This document shows positions 23,117-32,800 of a DNA stretch of 64,000 bases, piece by piece; the stretch's first letter is position 1, and each line of letters starts with the position of its first letter. The DNA lies in contig OX439051.1 in assembly GCA_949317995.1 (NCBI GenBank), positions 42,287,250 through 42,351,249 of the forward strand. The letters are read 5' to 3'. Origin of the DNA: Acholoe squamosa (Eukaryota; Annelida; Polychaeta; Phyllodocida; Polynoidae). The notes under the pieces are model-generated. The model searched no databases. It saw only the letters and a list, made by a program, of their open reading frames with translations, and was not told the DNA's origin. Both the position numbers and the translations under genes were made by a program.

Positions 23117-23315
23117 TGGAACTATATACTCCCAGGTATATATATATAATTAATGAGTGATACGTTGGTACTACTTGTCTGTGCGCATGATTTTCTATGA
23201 GTCACACATAACATTTTACCCCAGTATATAAGCTCCAGCAATTGAACTAACCATCAATTGGCTTCATGTACGCGGACAGCATACACCACGCTGGGTGGTG
23301 CTGGAAATTTTAAAC
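23117..23315 (+). repeat. Ngaro A1 repeat with promoter-like elements
   Basis: Paired with A2. It contains TATATAAG at 23225-23232 and TGAGTCA (AP-1/TRE-like) at 23198-23204. It lies directly upstream of the gag ATG (23362), so it is the likely promoter and start of the genomic transcript (inference). Confidence 0.8.
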
Positions 23316-23361
23316 GGTTTTATCCGTTTTTTTAAGTTAATACGGTGTTCGCCCTAATACC

Positions 23362-24132
23362 ATGGGTAGGAAAGGAGCAGCTGGTGGCGGACCAAGGTCC
23401 AAGACCAAGAAGTCGCCTAGAAAATCTAGGAATACAGCCAATTCGAGGATTTCAAGCGGTGTGGTATCTGATGGGGATGGTCAAGGGCTATCTTCCCCAA
23501 CTGCTACAGGGGTTTCATTGGATCCACCCGTTGACCAGACGTATATTGGAGAGTTGGAGGAACGTACTACTCGTATGGAGCAACAGCTAGAAAATATCAA
23601 GTTCCTATTGGAGGGACAGGCGGTTAGACGTACATCTACTTCAGCAGCGGGTGGCGAGACGGAGACGGGTCGTACACGTGGTGGTGTTGATAAACATTCC
23701 ATGGACAACACGGTAACCAAGCAACGGGGGCGTGGCCGGCAGCTCTAGGAGGGTGAGGATGTCTTTGATGTGGTTAAACATATCGAAGTATTAGTGGAAA
23801 AATCCTCTACTAGAATATACACCCTTAAGGCTCTCGTAGCATACGACTCGTCGGTTAAGAACAGAGCTAATTGTGAAGGTGTGGGATCTTTTGGTGATGT
23901 TAAAAGCAAGGATATCCTTAGACACCTATCCTATGACGGAACGGTACAGGCTCAGAAGGCGGGTGGGGTTAAACCAAAGTCTTTTAAGTCTAAACAATCC
24001 AACCGAACCTGTTATGCTTTCAACAGGGCTGAGGGTTGCAGGGAGGACCCGTGCAGGTATCGTCACATTTGTGATGTTTGTAGCATGTCAAATCATGGCA
24101 AGGACAAATGCCAGAAGAACAAAAAAGATTAG
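23362..24132 (+). pseudogene. Ngaro gag with one internal UAG and a C-terminal zinc-finger region
   Basis: The ATG at 23362 follows the A1 repeat. The frame has a basic N-terminus, a coiled-coil-like segment (IGELEERTTRMEQQLENIKF) and then TAG at 23746-23748. The same frame stays open to TAG at 24130-24132. The second half ends with a CCCH-like run (CYAFNRAEGCREDPCRYRH) and a CX2CX4HX4C zinc knuckle (CDVCSMSNHGKDKC), the nucleic-acid-binding end of a gag. The region before the knuckle is short for a gag, so part may be missing. Both stops are UAG followed by G. Confidence 0.75.
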
Positions 24133-25560
24133 GAGCTTCCTCTTAGGCAAGGTCCTACGTTAGAATCTGATATTTTGATGCCTGGTTTTAATGTAGTACA
24201 TGTGGTAGACCTTCCTGAGCCCCCCGTTCCAGTCATTTCGGGTGAAAATAATGAAAATGATGTTAATAGGTCTTGTAATTTCAACAAGAATCTTTTTATA
24301 TCTTATAGCGGCCCAGTACAGGGTGAGTTCGAACCACTGTTTACGGTGGAGTGTGTTAATAGACCCAGCATAAGGGTCTATGATAGTTGTGTCAATGGTA
24401 TTTGTGAGTGTGAGCATTTCATTTATGGTAGGAAAGCTCAAATTTTACCATGCAGGCTGGCTAGTTATTTAAGACAGTCAGATATTATTAATATAAACCA
24501 GTTAGAATCTAATTTTCTATGGTGTGGTTTTACTGAGGGGTTCAAAATAGTGGACCCGGGTTGTGATACAACATATGATTGTAAAAATTATAAGTCTATC
24601 TTAGAAGGTAGATTTTATAGCGAAATGTGTGATATAATTAAGGATGAGTTAGCCCAGGGCTTGGTTACGAAGACAATTAATAAGCCTAGGTGTATCCATT
24701 CTTTAGGTGGTGTGGAGAAGTCTAATGGTAAATTGAGACCTATCACTGATTGTAGCATGCCAGCAGGGATATCTATTGATAATTTTATGAGCACCACCTC
24801 TAAAAATTTCTCCTACAACTCTATTAACACTGTTACTTGTCAACAAGATAAGAACGATTTTATGTGTGTGGTGGATTTGAAATCTGCCTACAGGAGTATT
24901 AGTGTGTATGGTCCACATGTGGGCTATCAAGGTTTCAGTTGGAATTTTGGTAGTGGAGATGAATTTTTTGAAAGTAACCGTTTGACATTTGGCTTAAAGT
25001 GTGCTCCATATATATTTAGTAGAATATCTGATTTTTTGACTGCAGTAGCTAAATTTTATGGTGTGGATAGGATAGTTAATTACCTAGACGATTTTATTAT
25101 CATAGCCCAAACAGAGGAGGAATGTTTACGTAAGAGGAACATCCTTATTGAGTGTATGGAATATTTGGGGTTTGTTGTGTCGAAGGAAAAAGTGACTGAG
25201 CCCAGTCAAGTGTGTATATTTCTGGGTATAACCATTGATTCCACATGTATGGAGCTGTCTCTACCACAAAAGAAACTAGATAAAATGAGTCTAGCAATAG
25301 ACGAGTGTTTGGGTAAAAAATTTGTATCTAAGAAGACTCTCCAGAAGATTGGTGGTTTAATGTCTTTTTGTTCCCAGGTGGTACGTGGTGGAAGAACTTT
25401 TAGCAGAAGATTGTTCGATCTTTGTGCAAAGGCTAGGAATAGAGGTGTTATTAAACTTAATGAGGAAACCCAAAATGACCTGTTGTGGTGGAGGGATTTT
25501 TGTAGGATTTTTAACTGTAAAAGTATTATTTTGAATGATAATGCTTGTACCCCTTGTATT
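24133..25560 (+). CDS. Ngaro reverse transcriptase
   Basis: Open in the same frame as gag directly after the 24130 UAG. An ATG at 24178 could also start it. RT motifs are GKLRPITDCSMP, VVDLKSAYRSI, LTFGLKCAPYIFSRI and the catalytic YLDD (NYLDDFIIIA). VSKEKV and CIFLGITID follow in the connection region. The enzyme copies the element's RNA to cDNA. The frame runs on to 25746, but RNase H coding is in another frame from about 25545. Confidence 0.88.
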
Positions 25561-26075
25561 CCGATTCTTCTATACAAGGCTTTGGTGCCTGGTTTGGTAG
25601 AGACTATTTGTATGGAACTTGGGATGACTCTAATCCTATATTGGACTGTGTGGACCATTTTGTTCAGGCCCCTAAACTTGATAATCTCAAAATCCACCAC
25701 AGAAATATCAATGTATACGAACTCTACCCGGTTATGGTGGGCCTAAAACGCTGGGTGAAGAAGTTTAGTAATACTAGAGTTCATTGTATCACAGACAACA
25801 TGCAGGTCTTGGCTATGTTAAATACCGGTAGATCCAAGAATAAATTGTGCATGTCTTGGTTGAGAGAAATCTTTTGGCTATGTTTTGTTCATAACATTGA
25901 AATATATTCCACGTATATTAGGTCTGAGGATAACATTTTAGCTGACCATTTGTCTAGGCTAAATTACAGGGGTGTCCCTAAGAAATGTAAAGATGTTTTG
26001 ACTGAATATAACATGTGCTGTTATGATTGCAGACCTCAAGGAGTTGGAGAGGAGAAGGAAAAAATTCTTGTATAA
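25545..26075 (+). CDS. Ngaro RNase H
   Basis: Reads YSDSSIQGFGAWFG (first Asp), ELYPVMVGLKRW (Glu), CITDNMQVLAML (second Asp) and RSEDNILADHLSRL (final Asp), the standard RNase H order. It is shifted -1 relative to RT at a CCCC run (about 25550). Either the copy has an indel or the element uses a frameshift. The DNA ends overlapping the recombinase frame. Confidence 0.8.
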   Translation: MYPLYSDSSIQGFGAWFGRDYLYGTWDDSNPILDCVDHFVQAPKLDNLKIHHRNINVYELYPVMVGLKRWVKKFSNTRVHCITDNMQVLAMLNTGRSKNKLCMSWLREIFWLCFVHNIEIYSTYIRSEDNILADHLSRLNYRGVPKKCKDVLTEYNMCCYDCRPQGVGEEKEKILV

Positions 26076-26936
26076 GGGTGTAGCTGAATCTACTCGCAAA
26101 ACTCGTAGGCAACAACTTAGTAGGTACAAAAAATTTTGTAAAAGATTTAATTTCCCCTTTTTCCTTGTTCTCCTTCTCAAGCTTCTTTGTATTGTGTGTA
26201 TCTGTCGGATTTTATGAAACCTATTTCAGTCAGGAATTATTTATCTGCTGTGTGGTATTATCAGAAATTAATAGGTTATCCGGATTATAGTAATAACTTT
26301 GTGGTTAAAAAGACGCTTGATGGGATAGAGAGGCTATGTAAGGGGTCTGGTAGTACAACCTACCCTCTGAGTCCTGGAGATATGGTTAAAATTAAATCGA
26401 AAGTTGATTTTAATCTCATGGAAGATGTGGTATTTTGGTCTGCTATATTGTTATGTTACAGAGGTGTTTTCAGGGTTGGGCATGTAGTCCAGTCACCTCA
26501 TAACCTTTTGAAAAGAAATGTTAAAGTGTCTTCTGACTGTATAGAGATCAGGGTTATTTCTTCTAAAACGGACCAGTTTGGCAAGTCTCCATATGTTTTG
26601 TATCTAAAAAGAGATGATAGTTCTGATTTGTGCCCGGCTAGGTATATTAACATGTGTGTGAGAGCCTGTAAGCATAGCAGGTTTCTATTTTCTTTTCAAT
26701 CTAGACCGTTGCAATATAACTATGTGAATATGAGGTTAAAGTCTATTGTCTTACAATGTGGTTTGTCTGTTAAAGTTTCAAGCCATTCACTTAGGCACGG
26801 TGGTGCTACCCTTTTGAGAAATGCAGGCTTGAGTGTTGGGGATATTATGAAGCGAGCAAACTGGAAGTCTAATGCCATTTTTAAATATCTACATGAGTCA
26901 AAGGATAGCTTGCTTGCTTTAGATGTAATGTTTTAA
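26023..26936 (+). pseudogene. Ngaro tyrosine recombinase with one frameshift
   Basis: The N-terminal part (LERRRKKFLYKGVAESTRKT) reads from 26023. The frame then changes at about 26150-26185, near a CCCCTTTTTCC run, and continues from 26187 as the core domain. Catalytic residues are Arg in YRGVFRVGHV, the HxxR box as HSLRHGGATLL and Tyr in IFKYLHES. It replaces an integrase for insertion of the circular cDNA. Apart from the single shift the domain is complete. Confidence 0.85.
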
Positions 26937-26978
26937 TGTTATACTATGGAATGTGTTACATTGTGTTTGGCGGTTGTT

Positions 26979-27125
26979 GGCATGTATAGGATTGGTATTG
27001 ACAAAATCAATTCTCACCAAACCCAATGTCTCCTTATTATTCCATATTTATTATTATAACTTGTCTATTAATATAACGATGGAGTTATTATTATTACCGG
27101 TACTCCGGATCAACACATTAACTTA
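26979..27125 (+). repeat. Ngaro B1 repeat
   Basis: 147 bp beginning GGCATGTATAGGATTGGTAT and ending just before A2. It matches B2 (27432-27578) with one or two differences. It starts about 43 bp after the recombinase stop. Confidence 0.85.
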
Positions 27126-27325
27126 TGGAACTATATACTCCCAGGTATATATATATAATTAATGAGTGATACGTTGGTACTACTTGTCTGTGTGCATGAT
27201 TTTCTATGACGTCACACATAACATTTTCCCCCAGTATATAAGCTCCAGCAATTGAACTAACCGTCAATTGGCTTCATGTACGCGGACAGCATACACCACG
27301 CTGGGTGGTGCTGGAAATTTTAAAC
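27126..27325 (+). repeat. Ngaro A2 repeat
   Basis: 200 bp, contiguous with B1. It differs from A1 by a handful of bases. It has TATATAAG at 27235-27242 and TGACGTCA (CRE) at 27207-27214, where A1 reads TGAGTCA. Confidence 0.85.
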
Positions 27326-27431
27326 TTTACTGTGATATTGTATTATCTGTATTTTACTATTTATTGTTTTATATTGTTATTCTATATATTGCTATGTTAT
27401 TGTATTGTAATTTATTGTCTATTTTAATAAA

Positions 27432-27574
27432 GGCATGTATAGGATTGGTATTGACAAAATCAATTCTCACCAAACCCAATGTCTCCTTATTATTCCATAT
27501 TTATTATTATAACTTGTCTATTAATATAACGATGTAGTTATTATTATTACCGGTACTCCGGATCAACACATTAA

Positions 27575-27578
<4 letters not shown>
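27432..27578 (+). repeat. Ngaro B2 repeat
   Basis: Terminal copy of B1. The preceding unique stretch ends TTTTAATAAAGGCATG, so an AATAAA poly(A) signal lies at 27425-27430, just before B2. Confidence 0.8.
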
Positions 27579-27622
<44 letters not shown>

Positions 27623-27706
27623 TGGACACATCTTTTGTGAGTGATAATCCCCTAGAGATCAAAGTATCAAAGACACATAAGATTCTCCCTTACACTAAGA
27701 GCATCA

Positions 27707-29006
27707 ACATATGACCAATAGTCACGGATCATCGTCAAATGGCTGGTCAGAGGGGTCCAAAAAAAATTTTGCAGTATGGTAAATTCCTTTAGTGTACATA
27801 ATGTATATATGTTGGGCTACAATGCCCATATATGAGGGAAGGTTAAATATATTTCATAGGATGCCCACAGTACAATGCCTTATTACATGGTCGTAGATGT
27901 GTCCATGCACTATATATTCAATGCCATAGCTCAGAGTTGCAATCAGGCAGAATATCCTCACTAACATGCAAAGTTCCTCTCATATCAAGGAACAACTAAC
28001 ATATAATGGTTTTACTTAAATACAAAATCAGCTTGCTGTATGACTACATGTATGGTCGTAGACGTGTCCCTGGTCGTAGACGTGTCCTTGTTTTTGTATT
28101 CAGTGTCATAGCTCAGAGTTGCTTTAAGACAGAATAATCTCATTAACACTCAATGTTGCTTTCATATCAAGGTATAATTCACACATAACAAGGACAGTCA
28201 AGTATCAAGCATCTTGCAATATAACTGTAGACATGTCCATGGTCGTAGAGGTGTCCTCGGTCGTAGATGTGTCCTCGTCAGTACTTTTGTTATGATATCT
28301 CTGGTTCTATGTGGAATCTATTAACCAAACTTACAGGGTTTTTTGCTGTCATATGAAGGTATAAGGCCCACATAATAAGGATAGTTAAATATCAAACCTC
28401 TAGCAGCTATGAGTACATGTAAGGTCGTAGACGTGTCCGTGCGTAAACTACCCCAAAACCATATCATAGCCTGTGGAACATACAGTTGTACAGGCAAGTT
28501 CATTTTTTTTGTGGCCTACATAGGTACATGTAAGGTCTCTACCTGGTATATTTCATTAGTCCATCCACTATGTCTTTCATGGTGCAAAACAACCTGAAAA
28601 AGGTCGTAGACGTGTCCTCACGAAGATTACACCAAAGGTTTTATGTACCCAGTCACCACAAAAGATAATGCATGGATCCCCAACTGTTACAAAAAGATTC
28701 TCTACCCTAGGGGGGTATCCCAAATGAAGTAGATAAGGATTTGCCTCTATTTTTTTTTTGGTAGCTAAAGAAAAAAATTAGTTCCTTGTTTTTACCCTAA
28801 AAAAACACCCTTTCTGGTTGTTCTGACCCCTGTGGCTCACTTAATATGCTTCACAGATAGGTAAAACCATGGTTCCCCTTCAAGCTCTAAGCCTTGGGGA
28901 CCAGAATGCATGAAAAACACAACTACATCTCTTATTTTGAAGAATTTATTGACAGGGAGGCAAAGGCAACCTATTTGACGACGATCTGTGACTATTGGTC
29001 ATATCC
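27707..29006. mobile_element. 1.3-kb TIR element containing a ~180-bp tandem array
   Basis: The left end ATATGACCAATAGTCACGGA (then TCATCGTCAAAT) is inverse to 28970-29004 (ATTTGACGACGATCTGTGAC then TATTGGTCATAT) with three mismatches over about 33 bp. No transposase is encoded. The interior is occupied mostly by the tandem array 27889-28617. Confidence 0.6.
27889..28617 (+). repeat. Four diverged ~180-bp tandem units each ending in GGTCGTAGACGTGTCC
   Basis: The 16-bp box GGTCGTAGACGTGTCC, or a 1-bp variant, lies at 27889, 28054, 28072, 28241, 28259, 28423 and 28602, with a weaker one at 28223. The sequence between boxes is a diverged repeat (CATAGCTCAGAGTTGC ... CATATCAAGG ... CACATAA). The boxes are far better conserved than the rest of the unit and often occur as doublets 18 bp apart, which suggests protein-binding sites. 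Confidence 0.75.
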
Positions 29007-29841
29007 TTATGTGCATTAACATGTTGATGGAAAGGTTTCTACAGATAGCATTGATTTACACGGATCCATAGTAGTTGGATGGTTACACACATGGTTGGGT
29101 GTATAGTACTTCATATAGCGGTCTTTTACACAGCAATTGGTTGTACAGAGGGTCTTCATTTGACTTCAATATGTCAAGACCAGCTAATGTGCTCCCTTTA
29201 GAAGCAACTCAGCTAAACTGCATCATTGAAGATAATGGAATGAAGAAATATTTAAAATGCAGCTATGTATTACAGAGTGTGTTTGTTTGTCAAAAATCAC
29301 AAAATGTACCATTTCACTGGATCGGTTTCTTATTTTGTATCATTTCACACAATTATATGCAGTGAATGCTGGAGAGACATATAGGCTATAAAGATGCACA
29401 AGTGGGGGATGGTCCAATCTGAAAATTTCTTCATGTGACGAGAGGGCATGTGGCGGATGACACATTAGTCCCAATACAAAGGGTGCTGAGTCCTGATCAA
29501 CCATAATGAATATCTGTATTTGTTTTGTATGATTGTAAACTATTTGTAACAAAACATACCATCAAGGATTGCGTTCAATACATATTTGAATAATGGACAG
29601 AGACTAAGGTGAAGACACATATAGTACCCCAATTGGCACCACTATCTAGACATTCCTAGCACTTAGTTATCAATGTCATTGCCATTTAGATAAGTTTAAG
29701 TAAATATATCAAACTGTATCTCATTCCCATTAAGAGTTATAACTGTCCAGTCCAAACATAATCAACCTCCAAAAAAGACCCAACTCAGATGGCCAATAAC
29801 AGAGATATTCAAAAATGAATAAATCAGCTGTAAATGACATA
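29007..29841. other. Intergenic DNA downstream of the GST gene
   Basis: No recognisable gene. It is probably the 3' flank and possibly the 3' UTR of the GST gene on the minus strand. I could not pick a convincing poly(A) signal. Confidence 0.4.
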
Positions 29842-32800
29842 TTATTTGATTACAATTCTACTTTTTTTATTATTCACATTGTCGTTCCCTCTGACTCTCT
29901 TCCGTCTTGCAGCTGCTTCCAGCTTGTGTTCTTCCGTCAAAGTGAACTGTTTGTACTTCTCAAACCCAATGTGGGTGGGTGCATAGTAAGGCAATGCCAT
30001 CATGCGTGCCCTCCAGGCACATATATTGGGGAACTTGGTGAAGTCGTAATACATGGTGTCTATGAAGGAGAGACTAGCCATGGTTGTAATGTCGGCGAGG
30101 CTGGGCTCTGGTCCGGTCATGAAGTCCTGGTCCCAGTAGCCAGGGGAGGCCTCCAGCTCTGCCATGATGACTTCCAGCTGTTTGGCACTGCCTGCTGGAG
30201 GCACCTCATCCAGAACAACTACCGAGTACTGGAAATAAGAAGGAATATTGATAAGCAGGTGGGAACACTGCACGACCCTATTTACAGCACAATGCAGGGT
30301 ATTTTTGGAAAACACTAGGACCTGCTGTTAGCACAGATCCAATGACCCAACAGTAGATTGTCATCGGGCTTCCCTAGCCCACTTAAAAGGGTCTATATCT
30401 CCTCTTTCCTATCCCCTCAGGATGTGTGTGGTGCACATATGCTCGGGCACTGACACATTCCTCTGTTAAATTATCAACCTGTGAAGCATGGGATAGCCAC
30501 TTAGTGCCGCTAAAGTGCTGTAAAACACAAATCAATCAATCAATCAAGTAGATTGTCATGTACCCTGTATAGTGGTCTTAGCTGCCGATTTACAATTTGG
30601 GCTGAGAGTGTAGGTTAACCTAAAGGCGTCCACATACCTGGAAGCATCCACCCTAGAAAATAACCATAAAAATGACTTTGCTACCTGAATTAATATTGCT
30701 ATATTGTTGATGAGTCAAAATGTTGATCCAGCAGGAAAACCTATATTACTGGCTATTATATTGGGTGGACGTCACAAGTTATGCGGAAGTCTTTAGGTTA
30801 ACCTACTCTATGTGGCGAGGTATTTTCCCGACAATTGGTATACTTCTGATCCTGCCTGTAATTTCCTGGCATGTGCAGGGGTATAGTATTATTATGTATT
30901 ACACTCGTTACGTTCATGCACCCGTGAGACTCAGACCCAGGTCTCCAGGTGTGGTGGAGAGATCTGGATGGCAGGTGGTAGCACTTGCCTCCGGGTTTGT
31001 TTCCATTACACCAGGGGGCCTATCACTTGCGCACACGTCATATGATGGGTCTGAGTTCTGCTGGCTTTCACCCCTATATAAGGGCAGTTCTGTGGTTAGT
31101 TCATCGGTAGTGTTCCTACCACTGCTCAACATACTTGGTTGTTACCTTTGGGTAACCAAATGCCATCAGCGGCATGTAGTCTCTATAGGCTGTGATCGAA
31201 TGTAACTAAGGTTAATAAAAGCTCGGTTGCCTACCTGGAGCATCTTTTCTTCCCACTATGGTTTAATATAACAAGAAAGACGAACCACTACACATGTGTA
31301 AGGAAGAATAGGGATTAAAATATCGATAACCTGCAATATAGATCACATGGAAATAATGAAAGGTCGAATTGTTAACTTGTTCCTTGATAAAAAGGAAACG
31401 GGCGATGGATCTCAAAACTCCAATATTGAATCAGGTATACCATAGTTATGTAGTCAGGAATATCTGGTGCTCATCACAGGAGCTCTAAGACATATTTTGA
31501 ATGAAAGAAAAATGGTAGCATAAATGGGACTTCTGAAGTCAAAGCAAGACACTGGTACTGAGAAGCTATATTCTATGACAGTGGGTTTAAAGGCCTCACA
31601 TGTTCTTCCTTTTAAAAATTGGATAGACATCAAAACGCGGCCCTGCTAGGTCGAGTCAAGTTTTATGACAACTTGATGTGTTGGATAGGCAGTATTGTTG
31701 CAATACAGTGAATATGTAGACTGGAACGGCCTGTCTTTATAACAGTAACCAAGCACAACTATGGATTTGTGTTGGTGAGGCCCATCTAAGGGTAACAAAG
31801 GAAATAGACTGCAATGCCAATATAAATCAATTTACTACCCCATCAATGTTAAAGAATAGGTATTTTGCCCACCTGAATTGGGATTGGTGCTTGGGACCCC
31901 TGTAAAAAACAAAGGCTTTATACTTACAGCTAGTCGGCTGATGGTTGGATACAGCTTGGTAGCATCATAGTCCATAAGGCGCTCCACTACAGCCCGTTTG
32001 TACACATCCTTAGGGTACAGCTGATCACCCTTATCATACTTGTTCACAAGGTACCGCATGGTGGTGCGACTGGAAAATAAGTAAAAGTTGTCATATGAAC
32101 ACTGCGTAAGGCCGTCATACAAGCTGAAGGTTCCTCTAAGTTTGTATAGATCTACGACCTATCTGACAGTACCAGGTGGTAGTAATTCTCAAGGTTAGGT
32201 ATCTTAGTTTATCATGCTATTAGATCAGCTTCCATGGATCATCTTAAGGGCAATCCATAAATGACGTCACACAAAATTTGTCCTTTTCTGCCCCCCCCTC
32301 CCCCCTCTTCACGTTTTTTTGCCAAATTTGCAATGCTGAAGGTATATGGAAAATCAATTCCGTCACGCCAAGCCTGACCACCCTCCAGCGTGATGTCATT
32401 TGTGGATGCCCCCCTAGAGGTGACTGTCGGAGGGGCATTATCAATAAAGATACAAGTGATGGACGTGTGATTCTGTCCAATTTTTTTTTCCATCCCTCCC
32501 CTTTTCCCCACATTTACTTTTGATGCTTTGGACAAAGACAATGCAGTTAATGTCAGAAAATATATCATTGGCCCAAAACACATCCCTCTACTGCCCTTCC
32601 CACGTAGAAAAATATATCATGATAGATATCATGATGTATCATGCTGAGGCATGATATATCATGATGTATTTCAATGAATCCTGATTGATCGTGATTTAAC
32701 ATACCATGATGAATCATGATATATCATATTTTACTATGGTCTTACCTGTCATCGATGAAAACCATGATTTATGGTGATTTATCCTAACATGATCAATCAT

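Larger units (their letters stand above)
23117..27578 (+). mobile_element. Ngaro-type tyrosine-recombinase retrotransposon, 4.5 kb
   Basis: The layout is A1 (23117-23315), ORFs, B1 (26979-27125), A2 (27126-27325), about 106 bp unique, B2 (27432-27578). These split direct repeats are the hallmark of Ngaro/PAT-like elements, as opposed to the inverted repeats of DIRS. A1/A2 and B1/B2 are each about 98% identical, so the insertion is fairly young. It carries gag with a zinc knuckle, RT, RNase H and a YR. It inserted in a (TA)n tract: (TA)n flanks both ends, bordered by GTGTCCATC on the left and GATGGACAC on the right. In-frame stops and frameshifts are present. Confidence 0.9.

Noticed and set aside
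30720..31205. 161-aa plus-strand ORF in GST intron 3
   Set aside because: It spans a promoter/poly(A)-like layout better explained as a possible solo LTR. The hydrophobic, compositionally mixed protein resembles nothing I know.
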